The notes beneath the pieces were generated by a model. The model worked only from the letters and a program-made list of their open reading frames with translations. It was not told the DNA's origin and did not search any database. 64,000 bases of DNA. Source: Neckera pumila (lineage: Eukaryota > Streptophyta > Bryopsida > Hypnales > Neckeraceae). This document shows, one piece after another, positions 12,713-25,175 of the stretch. The position numbers and the translations under genes are program-made. Every line of letters begins with the position of its first letter. Position 1 is the stretch's first letter. The stretch lies in assembly GCA_963969595.1 (NCBI GenBank), contig OZ018411.1, positions 21,946,545-22,010,544 on the forward strand, given 5' to 3'.

Positions 12713-13610
12713 TCCCTGAAAGACCATTGTCCCTTTTGGGGGACAAATTGGATTTTGGACAACTACCAACGGTCTCAATTTTTGTCAAGATTTTTTGAAA
12801 TATGTTTGGAAGATAATAAAAAATGATTAGCTTTGTGGGCATATAATTTTTTTTCAATTGGTGCTCGGAAACAAAAGTTATACCCAAATAAGCTCAAAAC
12901 AAGGAAGACTAAGAAAAATTCATAAATTTGAATTTTTTTTCCGTAGAGATTATATTTTGTATAAATCGGGAAAACTTTGGTTCATTTCATTTGGATAAGT
13001 GATGTGAAAGTTATAGACAATCTTGTTTTTTGGGCAATCCAAGCATCTTCTTAGAAAAATTAATTTCTAGGATTCCTTTCCAAAATTCAATTCTTACAAT
13101 TTGAGAAAATAAATTTCACATAGTTTAGTTTTTTTGCTAGAAAAAACTCACCATTGGAATTAAAATGTTCTAATACCATCTTAGAGATATTAACAATTTA
13201 GATTTTCCTTCTATTTTGCACCTACTTCTACTAAATAATCTTTATAAGAATAAAAATTAAACTTTTTTGAAATTTTTATTTTTTCCTAGACTCTTGATTC
13301 AATTACCTACTATAAAGATTTAAAGCTCAAAACTTTGTAGTGCAAAAAAGTTAAGTTAAGAAGATTCAAAGTCAAATAATCTAGTCTTGCAATGTGCACA
13401 AAAATTGTTTTTTCACTTTAAACATAGATATCTTGCAGTCCGTGTCGTCAATAATCTTCAAAATTTATTCCACACATATTCATACTAGTTAGATGCGAGA
13501 TCCTATAGTTAGATGTGCACAAACTATAAATTTCAAATTTTTTACTCTTTACAATATAAAGAGCAATTTTGGTGTTTTTTGGCAAAATAAAGGCCCTGGT
13601 CCTTTAAGGA
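12713..13610 (+). mobile_element. TTAA-type MITE, family B, copy 1 (about 900 bp, diverged)
   Basis: It begins TCCCTGAAAGACCATTGTCC and ends GGTCCTTTAAGGA, matching the better preserved copy at 51132-52055. The flanks have decayed from TTAA. The interior shares ccaagcatcttcttagaaaa and ggtgcttcaagg-type blocks with the other B copies. There is no coding capacity. Confidence 0.7.
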
Positions 13611-15929
13611 CTAATTTAAAATAGTACAAAAGAAACACCACACCAAACTCCATCAAACCCCAAATTTGGTGCTTCAAGGAATTTTGTCCACTGTTTTTTT
13701 CAAACTTTGACTCCTGGTCCCCCATTTCATACACTTTACAACTAACTCTAATGTTCAATTATCTAACGTTCTAATATTTGGATACGATGCATAATGAATA
13801 GGTGTGCAAAACAACTAATAAATGTTGCTGGCTTGTGTACTCTTCAATCAAAAGTCTACATGGATCTTGCACCTAACTTAATTGCCTACTTTTCCACCAA
13901 TTTTTAGACCTTAATGTTCTAGCATTTCCAAGATTATAATGTGAATTTAGTATAATAAGCTTTTTCAATCCATCCCAAAGGTGAAGTTCCAACTTTTCAA
14001 CCTTTTATGAAAAAATCTTGTCTTCTCCTATTTGGAAAAATTAATATTCTTATAGAAAATTGAGTTGGTAATCTAAGGAAAAAAAACTCAAGAATAAATT
14101 TTTTTTTTTCATCTTTTAAATAATCATTACATGGAAGGATATTTAAGATAAATGAAAAATTAAATTGCTGATAAATCCAATATGGAATTAAAAGAGATCA
14201 ATCCAATGGTCAAATGTTGCAGAAAATCATCTTAAATTCTAGTATGTTTTTGTTTCTAAAAATTGCAAAGATTGAAATAAAAACTAATTCTCACAATTCT
14301 TTTTTAGGAGACATTTCATGACTATCCGCAAAAAAACAATTCTTCATATAACTCTCATTAGAGTAGAATAAGTAAGAAAATTCTTGTAGATACGAATCTA
14401 TTCTACAAGAAAATATATTTTTCAATTTTTCCAAAGTACTTTTTAAAATGCTCAAAAGTTGAGGAAAAATTTAAAAACAACATAAATCTCTAATCACAAA
14501 CTTGTTTCTTTGCAAATTAGCTCGTTGGAAAGCTAAAGAAAATCTCCACTCTACATAAAAGTTTCAAAAAATATTGTCAATAATTGCATTTATAAGAGCC
14601 TATCCATAGATCCAGAACTCTATTTTAGTTGTTGAAAAATTCTAGGGGTTGAAATCTTGTGTTTTAAAATACCAAAAGAATTGAAAGTGAAGTGTTCAAA
14701 GCTCTTCCATTTAGACTACTATTGAAAGGGAATACAATTGTAGATTTGTTGTGCTCATGCGCCATAGAGAAGGTGCCCCTATTTTGGTTAGTGATTAGAC
14801 TTTGAAATAATGAGGTCAATCACAACCCTTTCACACTAACATGCACATGCCATATATGCACCCTCAAAAAACAACATCTTCTTGAAACTTTTTTGAAAGC
14901 AACCATTTGATGAAATTTGTCATGGAGCTACAAGGTGAATAATAATCCTAACAGGATTATTTTCCCAATTCCTTCCATTCAATTCTGTATCATTTTTCTA
15001 ACATACTTGATAAATATGCTAGACCTGGATTTTATTTCTGGTAACTATAGGATGGAATAAGATAAATATCGATACACCTAAAATTGGCAAAATAAGAGCA
15101 TCGCCACCAAGCCTTGCCAATAGCCTTGGCAATGCCACTTCAGGCTTGCCACACTTGTCCAAACAAAAAACAAGTGTGCACCAGCATTCCTTTATGGTAC
15201 AAATTGTGTTGTTCGTCATGTCACTCCCACATTTGTTTGGCAACAGAGGCCACCTTCGAAGTAGGCAGTTTTACACTCACGCTAACTAAGTCAACTTTCA
15301 CTATAGCCTTAGTGAATGACATGGAGGCTATTGAGAGGTGTGACTGAAGAAGGGAAAAAACTTTAGCAAGGATTCTAATTCTTAAAGGCCCATAGTCCAC
15401 TCTGAGGAACAATTTGGACTCTGGGTAGGTTCTTCTGATCTCAATTTTTGATGAAACTTTTGAAGACGTATAGTTATGTAAGAGCTTTGTGAATATAAAT
15501 TTTTTATTTCAATCCAATGCCCTGTGAAGAAGTTATAGGCTGTTTTAGTCAAGTTTCAATTTGAGAGACAAGCTGAGCTGCCGAAGTTGATTGAGGTCAG
15601 AGGCAGGTGCTTAGGCCCTACTGGTCAAAAAGACAGAGGTTGGATTGGGCAACGAGTGAAGGGCTAGAAACAAACTCAATTACAAGACTGAGTTGGAACA
15701 AACTCAGTTACTATAGATATAGGGCAAGGTCGGCAGAAAATAATTATTTTATAGAGATTCCAAAAAAAAAAAGAGAAATTATCAAATTCAGCAAAAATCA
15801 AATGACCAAGTTGTCAAAAACAATGTCCGAAATAAAGTCCAATTATAATCTACCATCAAAAAAAGATTTGACGGCAATGTGGAAGATTTACTATATCGAC
15901 ATTGAGTGAAGGTGAAAGATGAACAAGTT

Positions 15930-16512
15930 GTTTTTATAATGAAATCTATTGTCCATCATAAATCCTCAAGGATATGGGATATTTTGAAGATGAGAGATTG
16001 ACCGCTCATTGTCAAAATATAAGAATTATGCTCAAAGTATAAATTTTAAACCTCATTTTGGCATAGTAGAATAACTTTTTTCAAAAAACTTTAAGTTGAA
16101 AAAAATTGGGGAATTAAGCTATTTTTCAATTCAATTTTTATTTAGTGATTTTGAGCCTCCAAAAAAAGTTATGGACAAAATTCAGAGAAAACATTTGAAA
16201 ATGTCAAATGAATTGCCCTTCCACCCGCTCTTTGAAATTTGTCCATAATTTTTATTGGAATCGAGAAATCTCAAATGGATTTTTGGAGATGAAAATTGGA
16301 TAAATTTTGCACATTAATTTTGTTCAAAATTTAAAATTTTTTTTTTCTATCGTACCTAAATGAGGTATGGAATTCTACTTTGAATACAATTTGTACTTTT
16401 GACTTAACTATGAGCGGTTGAACTCCTATTAATCCTAATTTACATATTCTATATGAGATGTTTTACTTCCTACCACCTCACTTATATAAAGAGATATTCT
16501 TCTTGTCTTTGA
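15930..16512. mobile_element. Foldback element, family F, copy 1 (diverged)
   Basis: The two halves are inverted copies around about 16210: the left half has ggcatagtagaataactttt and the right half its complement near 16350, with gaccgctcat matching gagcggttga on the far side. The same layout is seen at 23760-24165 and, best preserved, at 62059-62636. No coding is seen. Confidence 0.6.
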
Positions 16513-18245
16513 ACTTGAAATAAGTTGTTGAATTCTATGAATTTTACATGAATATAATGTCAAATTTTTAATAATTAAAAATAGAAGCTCAAATCTACTT
16601 TGGTTATAGAAACTTTAATTAATTATTTGACTTGAATGTACTGACCTTGCTCTAAAGCTATGGTAGAAAACTAGGGTGGAAACAAACTCAATTATAAGAC
16701 CGGGTGGATGAAAGAGGTCAACTTCAGAGTTATCAATGGATGGGAACAGATCGGGAATGCAAGGGAACCCATTTTTCAAAGGTTGCTGCCAAAGCCTATG
16801 CCTATATAATATTCACATAGTCCTTCTAAATTCTACAGAAAGTAGAGGAATTGTTTTTTTTCCAAATCTTGTTTTGGGACTTGTAAAGTATTAATGTATC
16901 TTTCAGTTAGATGTTTGGATTTTCAAGTTCCAAAATTATATGGTGGCAAATGTGCTTGGAAATCTATATTGTACATTATGAACTTTGAGACATTGTTGCA
17001 TTGCAGGATGTCTTTGGATGTGCTCCACTTTTTTTTTGGATATGATGTTTTTTGGAGATATAACTAACAATATATTGAGTGTGCTAGATTTTTAAATTCA
17101 AAATTTGTAGTACAATTTTTTTTGACAATCAATGGTCAAAAGCATATGAAATTGTCGAGCACAGTGGAAAAAAAAAATCTCTTCAAGTGCTAATTTTTTT
17201 CAATTTCTACAGTCAAAAGTCACAAAATTATTATCACTTCTTTTTTAATAAGTCTACTACAAGATCCTACAATTAGATTCTCAAAAAAAATATTTTGTTG
17301 AAAATTTTAATGAACGTAGTAGGGGCAATTTTGAGTGTTATTTCACTAAAAAAATGTCCTTGTGCCTTCAAGAATTAAGGGGTGGTTGGTGCGGAGCATT
17401 GGGTCTTGAGAGCACAGCCACATCTTACATGGCAGTAAGTGCCTTGCCACTTTGATGACGTAATCAAATGGGGTGCAACTAGCAGCGTTGCTTTAACCTC
17501 TAATGACCCAAGCAACCATTTTCTGGTCGCTACCCCTTTTTTTTAAAATGACCATTCTATAATTTGAATATTTTGAAAAATAAACTTATTATCCAAAAAA
17601 TAGTATAATAAAAATCCAATGGCGGTGGTTTTATCAAATTCCAAGTTAAAATCCGCCTTGTGAAATTTTTCAAAGTTAAGTGAAGTTGTGTAGTTTACAA
17701 CTCGTTTTTTTGTGTTCGGTTTGGGCATGGACTAAAAAGTCAACCAACCAATGTGCTTCTTGCCCACCTCATAAAGGTTAGATCTACCTCAAAAAGGATA
17801 GATCTCCCTTGAAAAGGGCAAATCCAAGGAGTTCAAGGAAAAGACAATTTTCCCATTCTTTTTTTTCTTGCAAATACTACTCAAATTTCAAAGTCTACCG
17901 TGCATTGCAAGCTTGACCATGAAATGTAAAATTCTTGGAATGTTACAAAACTTTATATATGCATTTTCAACTCTTTTATCTTTCATTGAGCACAAAATAG
18001 TCATCATTTCAAAATATTTTCACGAAGATATGCTCCTTCAAAGTGCTTTGCCCTGTATTTCCATTGACTCAAGAAAAACTTCAAAATTCAATATCTCCTA
18101 AATCGTACAGTCAAATAATCTAAATCTTTTTGAGGTGCTCAATTTTAATGTTAACTTTAAGATCCTATGGTTATATTTTGTCCAATATCAAGAAGGAATG
18201 AGCAAAAAAATTGCTTAAGTTATTGGCAATTTTGGCCCATTTTAA

Positions 18246-19190
18246 CCCCTAAAGCCCTGAACATGCTTTTTTGGCAACATAGCATTTTTGGGCAGCTCAC
18301 TATGAGCGGAGTTTTTTATTTTTTTCTTTGAAATTTTCACACAACATTTTCCTGAGGAGTAGATTTAAGGCCCAACAATTTTCATAACTTTTGACTACAT
18401 GATTAAAAAGTTATTGCATGATATGTCATTTTCATTGCTCGGCGGGCAGCCCGGGCAGCAAAAAAAACTTCTTTAAAAATCACTTTTTAAGAAAATAAAA
18501 ATTTGAAATTGGTTCTTTAGATTTATATGTATGCGGGAAGCTTTGAATCATTCCATTTGGATTAACGAGTCAAAAGTTATGAGGATTCTTAGTTTGGGGT
18601 AGTTTATGGGTAGTTATGAAATCTCTACTCTAAAATAAACTTTGAAGTCCTTTATCTAACTCAATTTTCAATATTTTTGAATAAAACAAAAAATATTGGG
18701 TGTATATTGTTTATTAAAACATTACAACCATTGGGATTGGCATTTTTCAATTCCATAATTAAATTCTTGACAATTTAGTATTTTGAGTCATTTTCTACCT
18801 CTTCCTACTTACTATTTTTTTCCTATATGCTGTACAATTACAAATGATCTGAAAATTTTCAAGGATGTAACCAACTTGCCTTGAAGAGTGAATCCAAAGA
18901 GTAACCACCATTTTGGACATTTTTTCATACAAATGTGACCTTGTGAAGGGCAGCTGCCCGGATTTTTGCTGTGATTAAAAAGGGACTTTTGTCAATTCAA
19001 ACGCTATTATCTTGCAATCTACATGGTGGAAAATTCTGAAATTTTTTCCCCATCTTCTTAAACCAATGTACTACAAGATCCTACGGTTACATGTGTTGAA
19101 AAGTATTTTTTTTCTAAAATTTGATACTTGTATTAGAAATGGCAGTTTTGGAGCGGTTTTGGTGAAAACATAGTCAAAAACCTTTAGGGG
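18246..19190 (+). mobile_element. TTAA-flanked MITE, family A, copy 2 (945 bp)
   Basis: Flanks are TTAA (18242-18245) and TTGA (19191-19194, one change). It starts CCCCTAAAGCCC and ends CCTTTAGGGG. Interior landmarks shared with other A copies are ggcaacatag, gggcagctcac, cgggcagcccgggcag and ttcctatatgctgtacaa. Confidence 0.85.
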
Positions 19191-19511
19191 TTGAAAGAAC
19201 AACTCCCTTGAGTCATTCATTAGAAAAAAAATCCAGTCCTCCGGAGGGTTGCTCCATTGACCCCTTTAGAACCCTGAAATTTAATTTTAAGGGGCTAAAA
19301 AAATAGTTTTTTTCCTATTTTCGCACAGCAGTTTTTGCTGTGATAGTGGCGCAGGAACTGAAATTTGCGAGTAAAAAATTAATAATAATAATTTATTTAT
19401 TTTTAATGATAAAAAAAAAAATTAAAATTTTAAAATTTTTTTTTTTTTGCGAAAGCCTGACTGCTCCGACTAGCAGTCATACACTTTATCTGCTCATTAA
19501 AGGGCACTTTT

Positions 19512-19557
19512 CCAAGTTGACAAGCCATGCATACAACAGCATGGCATGTCAACTTGG
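19512..19557. other. Short hairpin (19-bp stem)
   Basis: CCAAGTTGACAAGCCATGC is followed after 8 bases by its complement with one mismatch. It lies within AT-rich inserted DNA and may be the centre of a decayed palindromic element. Confidence 0.7.
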
Positions 19558-20499
19558 AACGGCCCTCCTATGGGCTGAAATTTTCTTTAATGTAGGGATT
19601 AAGCAATTATGCATGGTTCATTATTATAGTGAAAAAAATTTATATGGGATCTTATTGGCAATTAAAGGAGATTTTACACTATGACATCCACTCTATCATC
19701 AAAATTCTGCAAGTATTTTTTTATTTTATGGCAATTTGGGGGAGATCCATATTAAAGTTGTTTTCAAAAGTAAACATTGTAAAGATTCTCTTAGAATGCA
19801 TATTTTGAAGATTGGATGAATAAACTATGAATTTTCAAAGTGTTGAAAATAGATGTTTCTAAATCCGACACTAAATTCTTAATAACAGTGTGAAAACATC
19901 TTAAACAAGAATCTATGGATGTTGATATTATGCATGATGTTGGTGCCACGTGAAGTTACCTTATCAGAGTTGGCCAACGAAAGGAAGCCCTTTCAAACTT
20001 GAGTTCCAAACCTTTATTAGAGGTTGATATTCTACATCAATCGGGATTTTGTAATTGAAAATCACTATTAGAGTTGATTGAAAAAGTATTTCAACCACTA
20101 CCTTGACTTGGCATAAGAAATTTGTATATATTTGAGAGTGTAGCTTTGCTCAATCACGTCATTTTGATCCAAAGAATTTTAGGGCTATGAGGAGCTTTTC
20201 AAGAATTTTCTACAAAGCACACCTATAATCCAAAATGAAACACCAACATGTGGACCAAAAAGCATAACTAAAATATAGATGTTGATTAGTACACAGATGT
20301 ATACAATCAAAACATGAAAGTCTTTAAGAGTCTATAGCTTGTTTTTGGTACATTTTCAATGCATGTCTGGATGGGCTTCTTGAATAATTTAGCAAAATTT
20401 AGTAGGTGATAAAACTGGATATTACAAATTTAAGTGTAACACTTGTCAATTTAAAAAGAAAGCCAAGGTTCAAGCTTGAACTCTTCCAAAAGACATGAC

Positions 20500-21470
20500 C
20501 GTTACATAACCATGTTATTTATGTAAAAAAATGGTAGAACTATTGTCATGAAGATGATTGTTACGAAATCATGTTAATTATGTAAGGAAATGGTAGGAAC
20601 CCTGACATGAGGAGAAGGAGGTGACATGAAGTGACAAAGAGGTGAAGTATATGGGAGGGAAACGATGTTTAAACCCTAGATGATTTTCAAAAACTTATCC
20701 TACTAGATGATTGTTGCAAAAATTTGAATTTAAAAAAAGAAATTGGGTCCTCTTCAAAGAACGACTGCCTTAGAACCACATTGATTATGTAAAAAAATGG
20801 TAGGAACTACTGACATGAGGATGATTGTCATGGAATCATATTAATTATATAAAAAAATGGTAGGAACCACTGACATGAGGAGGAAGAGGAGGTGACATGA
20901 AGTGACAAAGAGGTGACGTACATGACAGAGAAATGATATTTAAACCTTAGATGGTTTTCAAAAAATTGTCCTATAAGATGATTGTTGTAGAAATTTGAAT
21001 TTTTTTTAAAAGATTTTGGTTAACCGCAAAAGCTATAGGAAGCCAATACCAAATATTTTGAAAAATCAAATTTGAAGCTTTGACTCCCTAAAAGACATAA
21101 ACGTCACAGAACCATGTTAATTTTATAAGAAAATGGTAAAAATCACTGATATAAGGAAGCAAGATGAAGTGAAGTGATGTACACGGAATCTAAGATGGAA
21201 CCACATCAATTATATAAGAAAATAGTAGGATCCGCTTACATGAAAAAGTGACATGAAGTGATGAAGAGGTGATGTATACAAAACCATGTTAATTATGTAA
21301 GAAAATGGTAGGAACCTCTGACATGAAGAGGTGACACAAAGTGATGAAGAAGTGCCATGAAGTGATGAAGAGGTGACATATATGGAACTACGTTAATTAT
21401 GTAAGAAAATGGTAGGAACTAATGACATAAAGAGGAAGAGGTGACAATGAAGTGATCAAGAAGTGATGTA
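20500..21470. repeat. Irregular short tandem repeats in unit b
   Basis: About eight copies of a block resembling CCATGTTAATTATGTAAG followed by aaaatggtaggaacc and gacatgaag occur near 20508, 20565, 20770, 20837, 21105, 21196, 21280 and 21383. Spacing is 60-270 bp. Unit a has related blocks at 7590-8470 and 9720-9960. Confidence 0.75.
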
Positions 21471-21888
21471 TATAGTAGAGTAACAATATTTAAATTGTAG
21501 ATGATTTTCAAAAGCTTGCCCTATTAGATGATCATTTTATAAATTTGAATTTAAAAAGAAAATTTGGCCCTCCTCATTATTAGCTAGACCCAAAATCTAA
21601 GTTTTTAGAAAACCATATTTGAATGTCTCGTTTTAATAACTACTATTGTATTGAATTTTTTTCTTATATTTATATATGAGTGAATATGAGAAGTAGAAAC
21701 ACCTTAGTTACTCTATTGCTACACTTTATTCCATCCAAATGAACTTAATGCATTTGTATTAGCCCAATTATCCAAGATTCACTTACCTCACCTTTTTAAT
21801 ACACAAATTTTTATTATAAAACTTTGTAAAAGCTCTTAAGAGTTCCTACAAAGACCTATTAGTTTTCTACATTCATTTCACTAGTAGA

Positions 21889-22089
21889 AAAAGCAGGAAT
21901 GTTGACAAAATTTGATGCGTTGTCCTGGTCACTATTTTGTTGATTTCAACAAAAATCTGTTAATTTCAACAAATTTTTGTTCAATTCAACAAAATTAATA
22001 GGTTTTTGTTGAAATCAACAGAACAATGATCGGGACAGCGCATCCAAATCAACTTGATTCTGTTGAAATTCCTGCCTTTTCTACTAGTG
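21889..22089. mobile_element. CACTA-type palindromic MITE (201 bp)
   Basis: Ends are CACTAGTAGAAAAAGCAGGA and its complement. The interior is also largely self-complementary, built from TTGTTGAAATCAACA-like words. The CACTA end and small size suggest a deletion derivative of the CACTA (En/Spm) superfamily. A clear 3-bp duplication is not visible. Confidence 0.75.
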
Positions 22090-22995
22090 AAGGTTAGAAA
22101 AGGGTTTAGATTACTTTGGGAGTTTTTTGAGAAGGTTCTAAAAGACTACAAAAAGATTAAGAAGACTACAAAAGGATCAAAAGTGTTATTATATTGTGTG
22201 GAATGTAGAACAAAATAGAAGTTACAATTTCTTGGACAATTTTCTATAAGATCTTTCAAGTATTACACCCTTTGTAATACTAGTAGAAAAATCACAACCA
22301 AATCAACAAAAAATCAATTGTTTCTTGTTGTTTGGAGCATTTAAATGACCTTTTTGTTGAAGTCAACAATAGCCGCTCGCTTTTTGTTGATTTGAATAAT
22401 GCAATGACCAAATCAATAGAATTTTAGGAATCTAAAATCTTTTTGAAACCTTTGAAATCTTTTTAGAATCTTTTTGGATCTTTTGAAATCTTTAGAATCT
22501 TTAGAATCTCTTTGGAATCTATATAGTACATTCATAATATTTTGGAATATTTTTGTTATGTTGTAGTACAGTACTACAGTAGTAGGGCAAGGTCAATACA
22601 TTGATGCCAAATAGTTAATGAAACATTAAAGCCTTGAAGCTAATTGATTTCAAGCTAGCTAATTTTTTCTTTGAAACAAGCTTTTCTCAATGAAATATCT
22701 GTTGAGTACAATTCTTGTAAAATTTTCATCAAAGGTGTTTTTCTACTAGAATAATGCCTAAAACATTTTAGACCAATCCAAGCTGCAATTAAAAAGTTAT
22801 GTCTCAAAAGATCATTTTTTTTTAATAACAGGCACTTTGGGCAACCATGACAAATAGATCCAATTGGTCTAAAATTCTTCATACAGAATTTCAACAAGAT
22901 GGTTAATAGAATCCAAAAATTTGAAAGGCCTACAAGTACAAAATCCTGACTTACAAGCAATTCAAATAAAATTTTCTCATTTGGGCACTATTTAA

Positions 22996-23716
22996 CCTTT
23001 TAGGCCTAAAATTGCTTCAAAGTAGTGAAACCCAAAACAAGGCTAAAATCTTCATCTATACTTGTTCATTAACAAATTCAACTACAGGATCCTATATTGC
23101 ACTTGTTAGAGTACATCCTCCTAAATATTCAAAATAAGAAACCTTACCAATTGCCAGATCATGTCACTTGGATTTTCAAAAAAAGTGTTTTCAATTCTTT
23201 CCAAATAGTTAGATTTCATCTTTCAAATTTTTTAGAGAAAAATGTCCAAATTCTACAACTTTTTACTCTTCATGATATTGTAAGTTGGCAAAATAAGTAG
23301 GAAGTATATACTCAACCAAAAATAATTTATATTCATGCTTGAAAAAATAGTAAGTAGAAAGAAGTATGATTTTAAATACTAAATTGTTGAGAATTTAGTT
23401 ATAGAATTGAAACTTTCTAATGCCAATGGTTGCAGTGTGGTAATAAATAATCTACATTCAATGCTTTTTAACTCTTCATAACTTTCATCTTGTTAATTGA
23501 AATAGAATGATTCAAAGCTTTCTACATAAATATAAATCTAAGAAACTAAGTTGAAATTTCTATTTTTAGAAAAATGGATTTTTTTTGAGTTGCCCGAGCT
23601 GCCCACCAAGCCTCGGTGACATGTTGTGTGAAAATTTAAAAAAAAAAAATTAAAATATGTAGCAAGCTATCAATAATTGCTAGGTTATCAAAAAATGTCA
23701 TTTGGTCCTTTAGGGG
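22996..23716 (-). mobile_element. TTAA-type MITE, family A/B-like, shortened copy
   Basis: It is flanked by TTAA (22992-22995) and TTGA (23717-23720). It ends GGTCCTTTAGGGG and begins with a decayed CCTTTTAGGCC. The interior includes actaaattgttgagaattta and gagttgcccgagctgccca, seen in minus-orientation A copies. It is nested inside the CACTA-type element. Confidence 0.65.
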
Positions 23717-23759
23717 TTGAAATACAACAGTTGGAATTCTATGTACAATAAATATATAT

Positions 23760-24165
23760 TTTTTAACTTGATCATTAAAATTCAGTGTTTTCTAAACTCA
23801 GCAGACTTTGGGGGTCATTCTGACTAATAAAATAACTTTTTTGAAAAATCTTTGAACGACAAAAAATGCAAAAAACAAGTTAAATTTCATCTCCAACAAT
23901 CCCTTTGAGATTTCAAGCTTCCAATCAAAAATTATGAACAAATATCAGAGAGTGGTTGGAAGGGACATTTCCTTTGACATTTTTGAACATCCTCTCTGAA
24001 TTTTGTCTACAACTTTTGATTAAAGACTCAAAATCACAAATGGATGAAATTAGCTTGATTTTACAACTTTAGTTAGTTCAAAGTTTTTGTAAAAAAGTTA
24101 TTCTACTATGAAAAAATGCCTGCTAAAGTTTGCTGAGTTAATGAACACCAAATTCAAAATGCTTA
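23760..24165. mobile_element. Foldback element, family F, copy 2
   Basis: The inverted halves meet near 23960. The left has aaaataacttttttgaaaaa and the right its complement near 24090; the outer ends carry aactcagcagactttgg and its counterpart gcctgctaaagtttgctgag. It is nested in the CACTA-type element. Confidence 0.6.
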
Positions 24166-24199
24166 AGTAAGAAAAAAATCTCAATATTTTACATGTAAT

Positions 24200-24335
24200 T
24201 TTCAGTGTGGTGTGTTGAATGGAGCTTCGTACTACCAACCCTAAGGACTTGAGTTTGAATCCCGTGGGCAACCATGGAAAGCTTGTATGCTTGCTCAAAA
24301 TTTCCGGACAATGTAATTTTTTTTTGGCTACCCAA
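24200..24335 (+). mobile_element. Probable tRNA-derived SINE fragment
   Basis: GAGTTTGAATCCCG at 24251 matches the pol III B box (GGTTCGAATCC) with one internal change. About 40 bases upstream, gtggtgtgttgaatggagc is a reasonable A box. The following T/A-rich tract fits the body or tail. No cloverleaf of a working tRNA could be closed, so this is a SINE head or tRNA relic. Confidence 0.45.
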
Positions 24336-24813
24336 AAATTTTGAGCAGTCAAAAAATTTTAATTTTTTTTTTTCTTCTTCTTCCCGGATGTAACAAAGTC
24401 AACAAAAAAAAATTCGACAGATTTTTGTTGATGATCAACGCGGTCAAATCAATAGAAAAAATCAACACTTTGGATGCTAATTTTTCTACTAGTGTAAGTG
24501 TCTCAAAATGTATTTCAAATGGCATAAAACATGCTTCCAAATTTCCAAACACAATACATATTCAAAGATGTAGGCTATGGTTTTACAAAATGTAAACTTC
24601 AAATGATTATTGTAATTGCAATTCATGGAATTTGTAAAATAATGTGCCTTATACCACTGAAAGTGAGTTTCTATTTTTGCTTCAATGGTATTTGCTTCAA
24701 AGCATTTGCTCACTTAAGATATTATATTTAAAAAATAATTATATGAATTCTATACTGTCCTCCTTCATCTTCTTCCAAATCTTGGTGAGCTTTCTAGAGT
24801 TTTAATTATTTAA

Positions 24814-25175
24814 CCCTTAAAAGACAAAACATCGTTTTTTGGCAACATAGCAATTTTGGGCAGCTCACTATGAATGGAGTTTTTATTTTTTTCTTTGAAA
24901 ATTTTACACAACATGTGCCTGAGGAGTAGCTTTAAGGCCTCATAATTTTCATAGCTTTTGACTATACGGTTAAAATGTTATTGCATGATATGTGATTTCC
25001 AGTGGTCGGCGGGCATCCCGGGCAGCTCAAAAAACTTCTTTAAAAATGACTTGAAAAAAAATTAAAAATCAGAAATTGGTTCTTTAGATTTATCTAGAAG
25101 TGTGAAGCTTTGAATCATTCAATTTGGATCTATGAGTCAAAAGTTATGAGGATTTTAAGTTTGTGGATAGGTATG
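24814..25175 (+). mobile_element. TTAA-type MITE, family A, copy 3 (3' truncated)
   Basis: TTAA at 24810-24813 is followed by cccttaaaagacaaaacatc, ggcaacatag, gggcagctcactatga and cgggcatcccgggcag, as in family A. The match stops near 25175, after aggattttaagtttgtgg, and the 3' half is missing. Confidence 0.75.

Larger units (their letters stand above)
15094..19606. other. 4.5-kb composite insertion inside unit a
   Basis: Unit b runs directly from acacctaaaatcaac near 26000 to attaaacgtggtttcatt. In unit a the matching points are about 15090 and 19607, so everything between was added. It holds a foldback element (15930-16512), a degenerate family B-like end near 17384, the start of a family E element at 17497, a family A element (18246-19190) and a small hairpin (19512-19557). 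The moderately GC-rich start (15100-15400) has no gene that I can support. Confidence 0.6.
7441..20350. repeat. Long tandem repeat, unit a (about 12.9 kb with insertions)
   Basis: The order of recognisable blocks here is repeated in 20351-26658: start cattttcaatgc..tgtctggatgg, the gacatgaccgttac blocks, the aaggttttagatgacttta block near 10750, the aaaccctttgtaagca block near 10905, the gcaaagattg block near 14265, the caacgaaaggaag block near 19975, and the end near 20350. Extra length comes from nested elements at 8743-9665, 11101-11497, 12713-13610 and about 15094-19606. No intact gene was seen in the unit, so its original nature (old retroelement or non-coding duplication) is unknown. 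Confidence 0.75.
22278..24494. mobile_element. CACTA-type non-autonomous element with nested insertions (2.2 kb)
   Basis: The ends are TACTAGTAGAAAAATC (first base changed from C) and AATTTTTCTACTAGTG. TAA flanks both sides (22275-22277 and 24495-24497). Unit a has the uninterrupted site at about 10908-10925, accctttgTAAgcatctc, proving the 3-bp duplication. End regions hold caacaaaaa and ttgttgat words like the MITE at 21889. Inside are a family A-type element, a foldback element and a tRNA-like SINE. No transposase coding was found. Confidence 0.75.

Noticed and set aside
19340..19684. 114-codon frame with Lys/Ile/Phe runs
   Set aside because: It covers A/T runs and a hairpin within inserted DNA; composition explains it.
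24240..24275. A functional tRNA gene
   Set aside because: Only the B box and a loose A box are present; acceptor and anticodon stems could not be closed.
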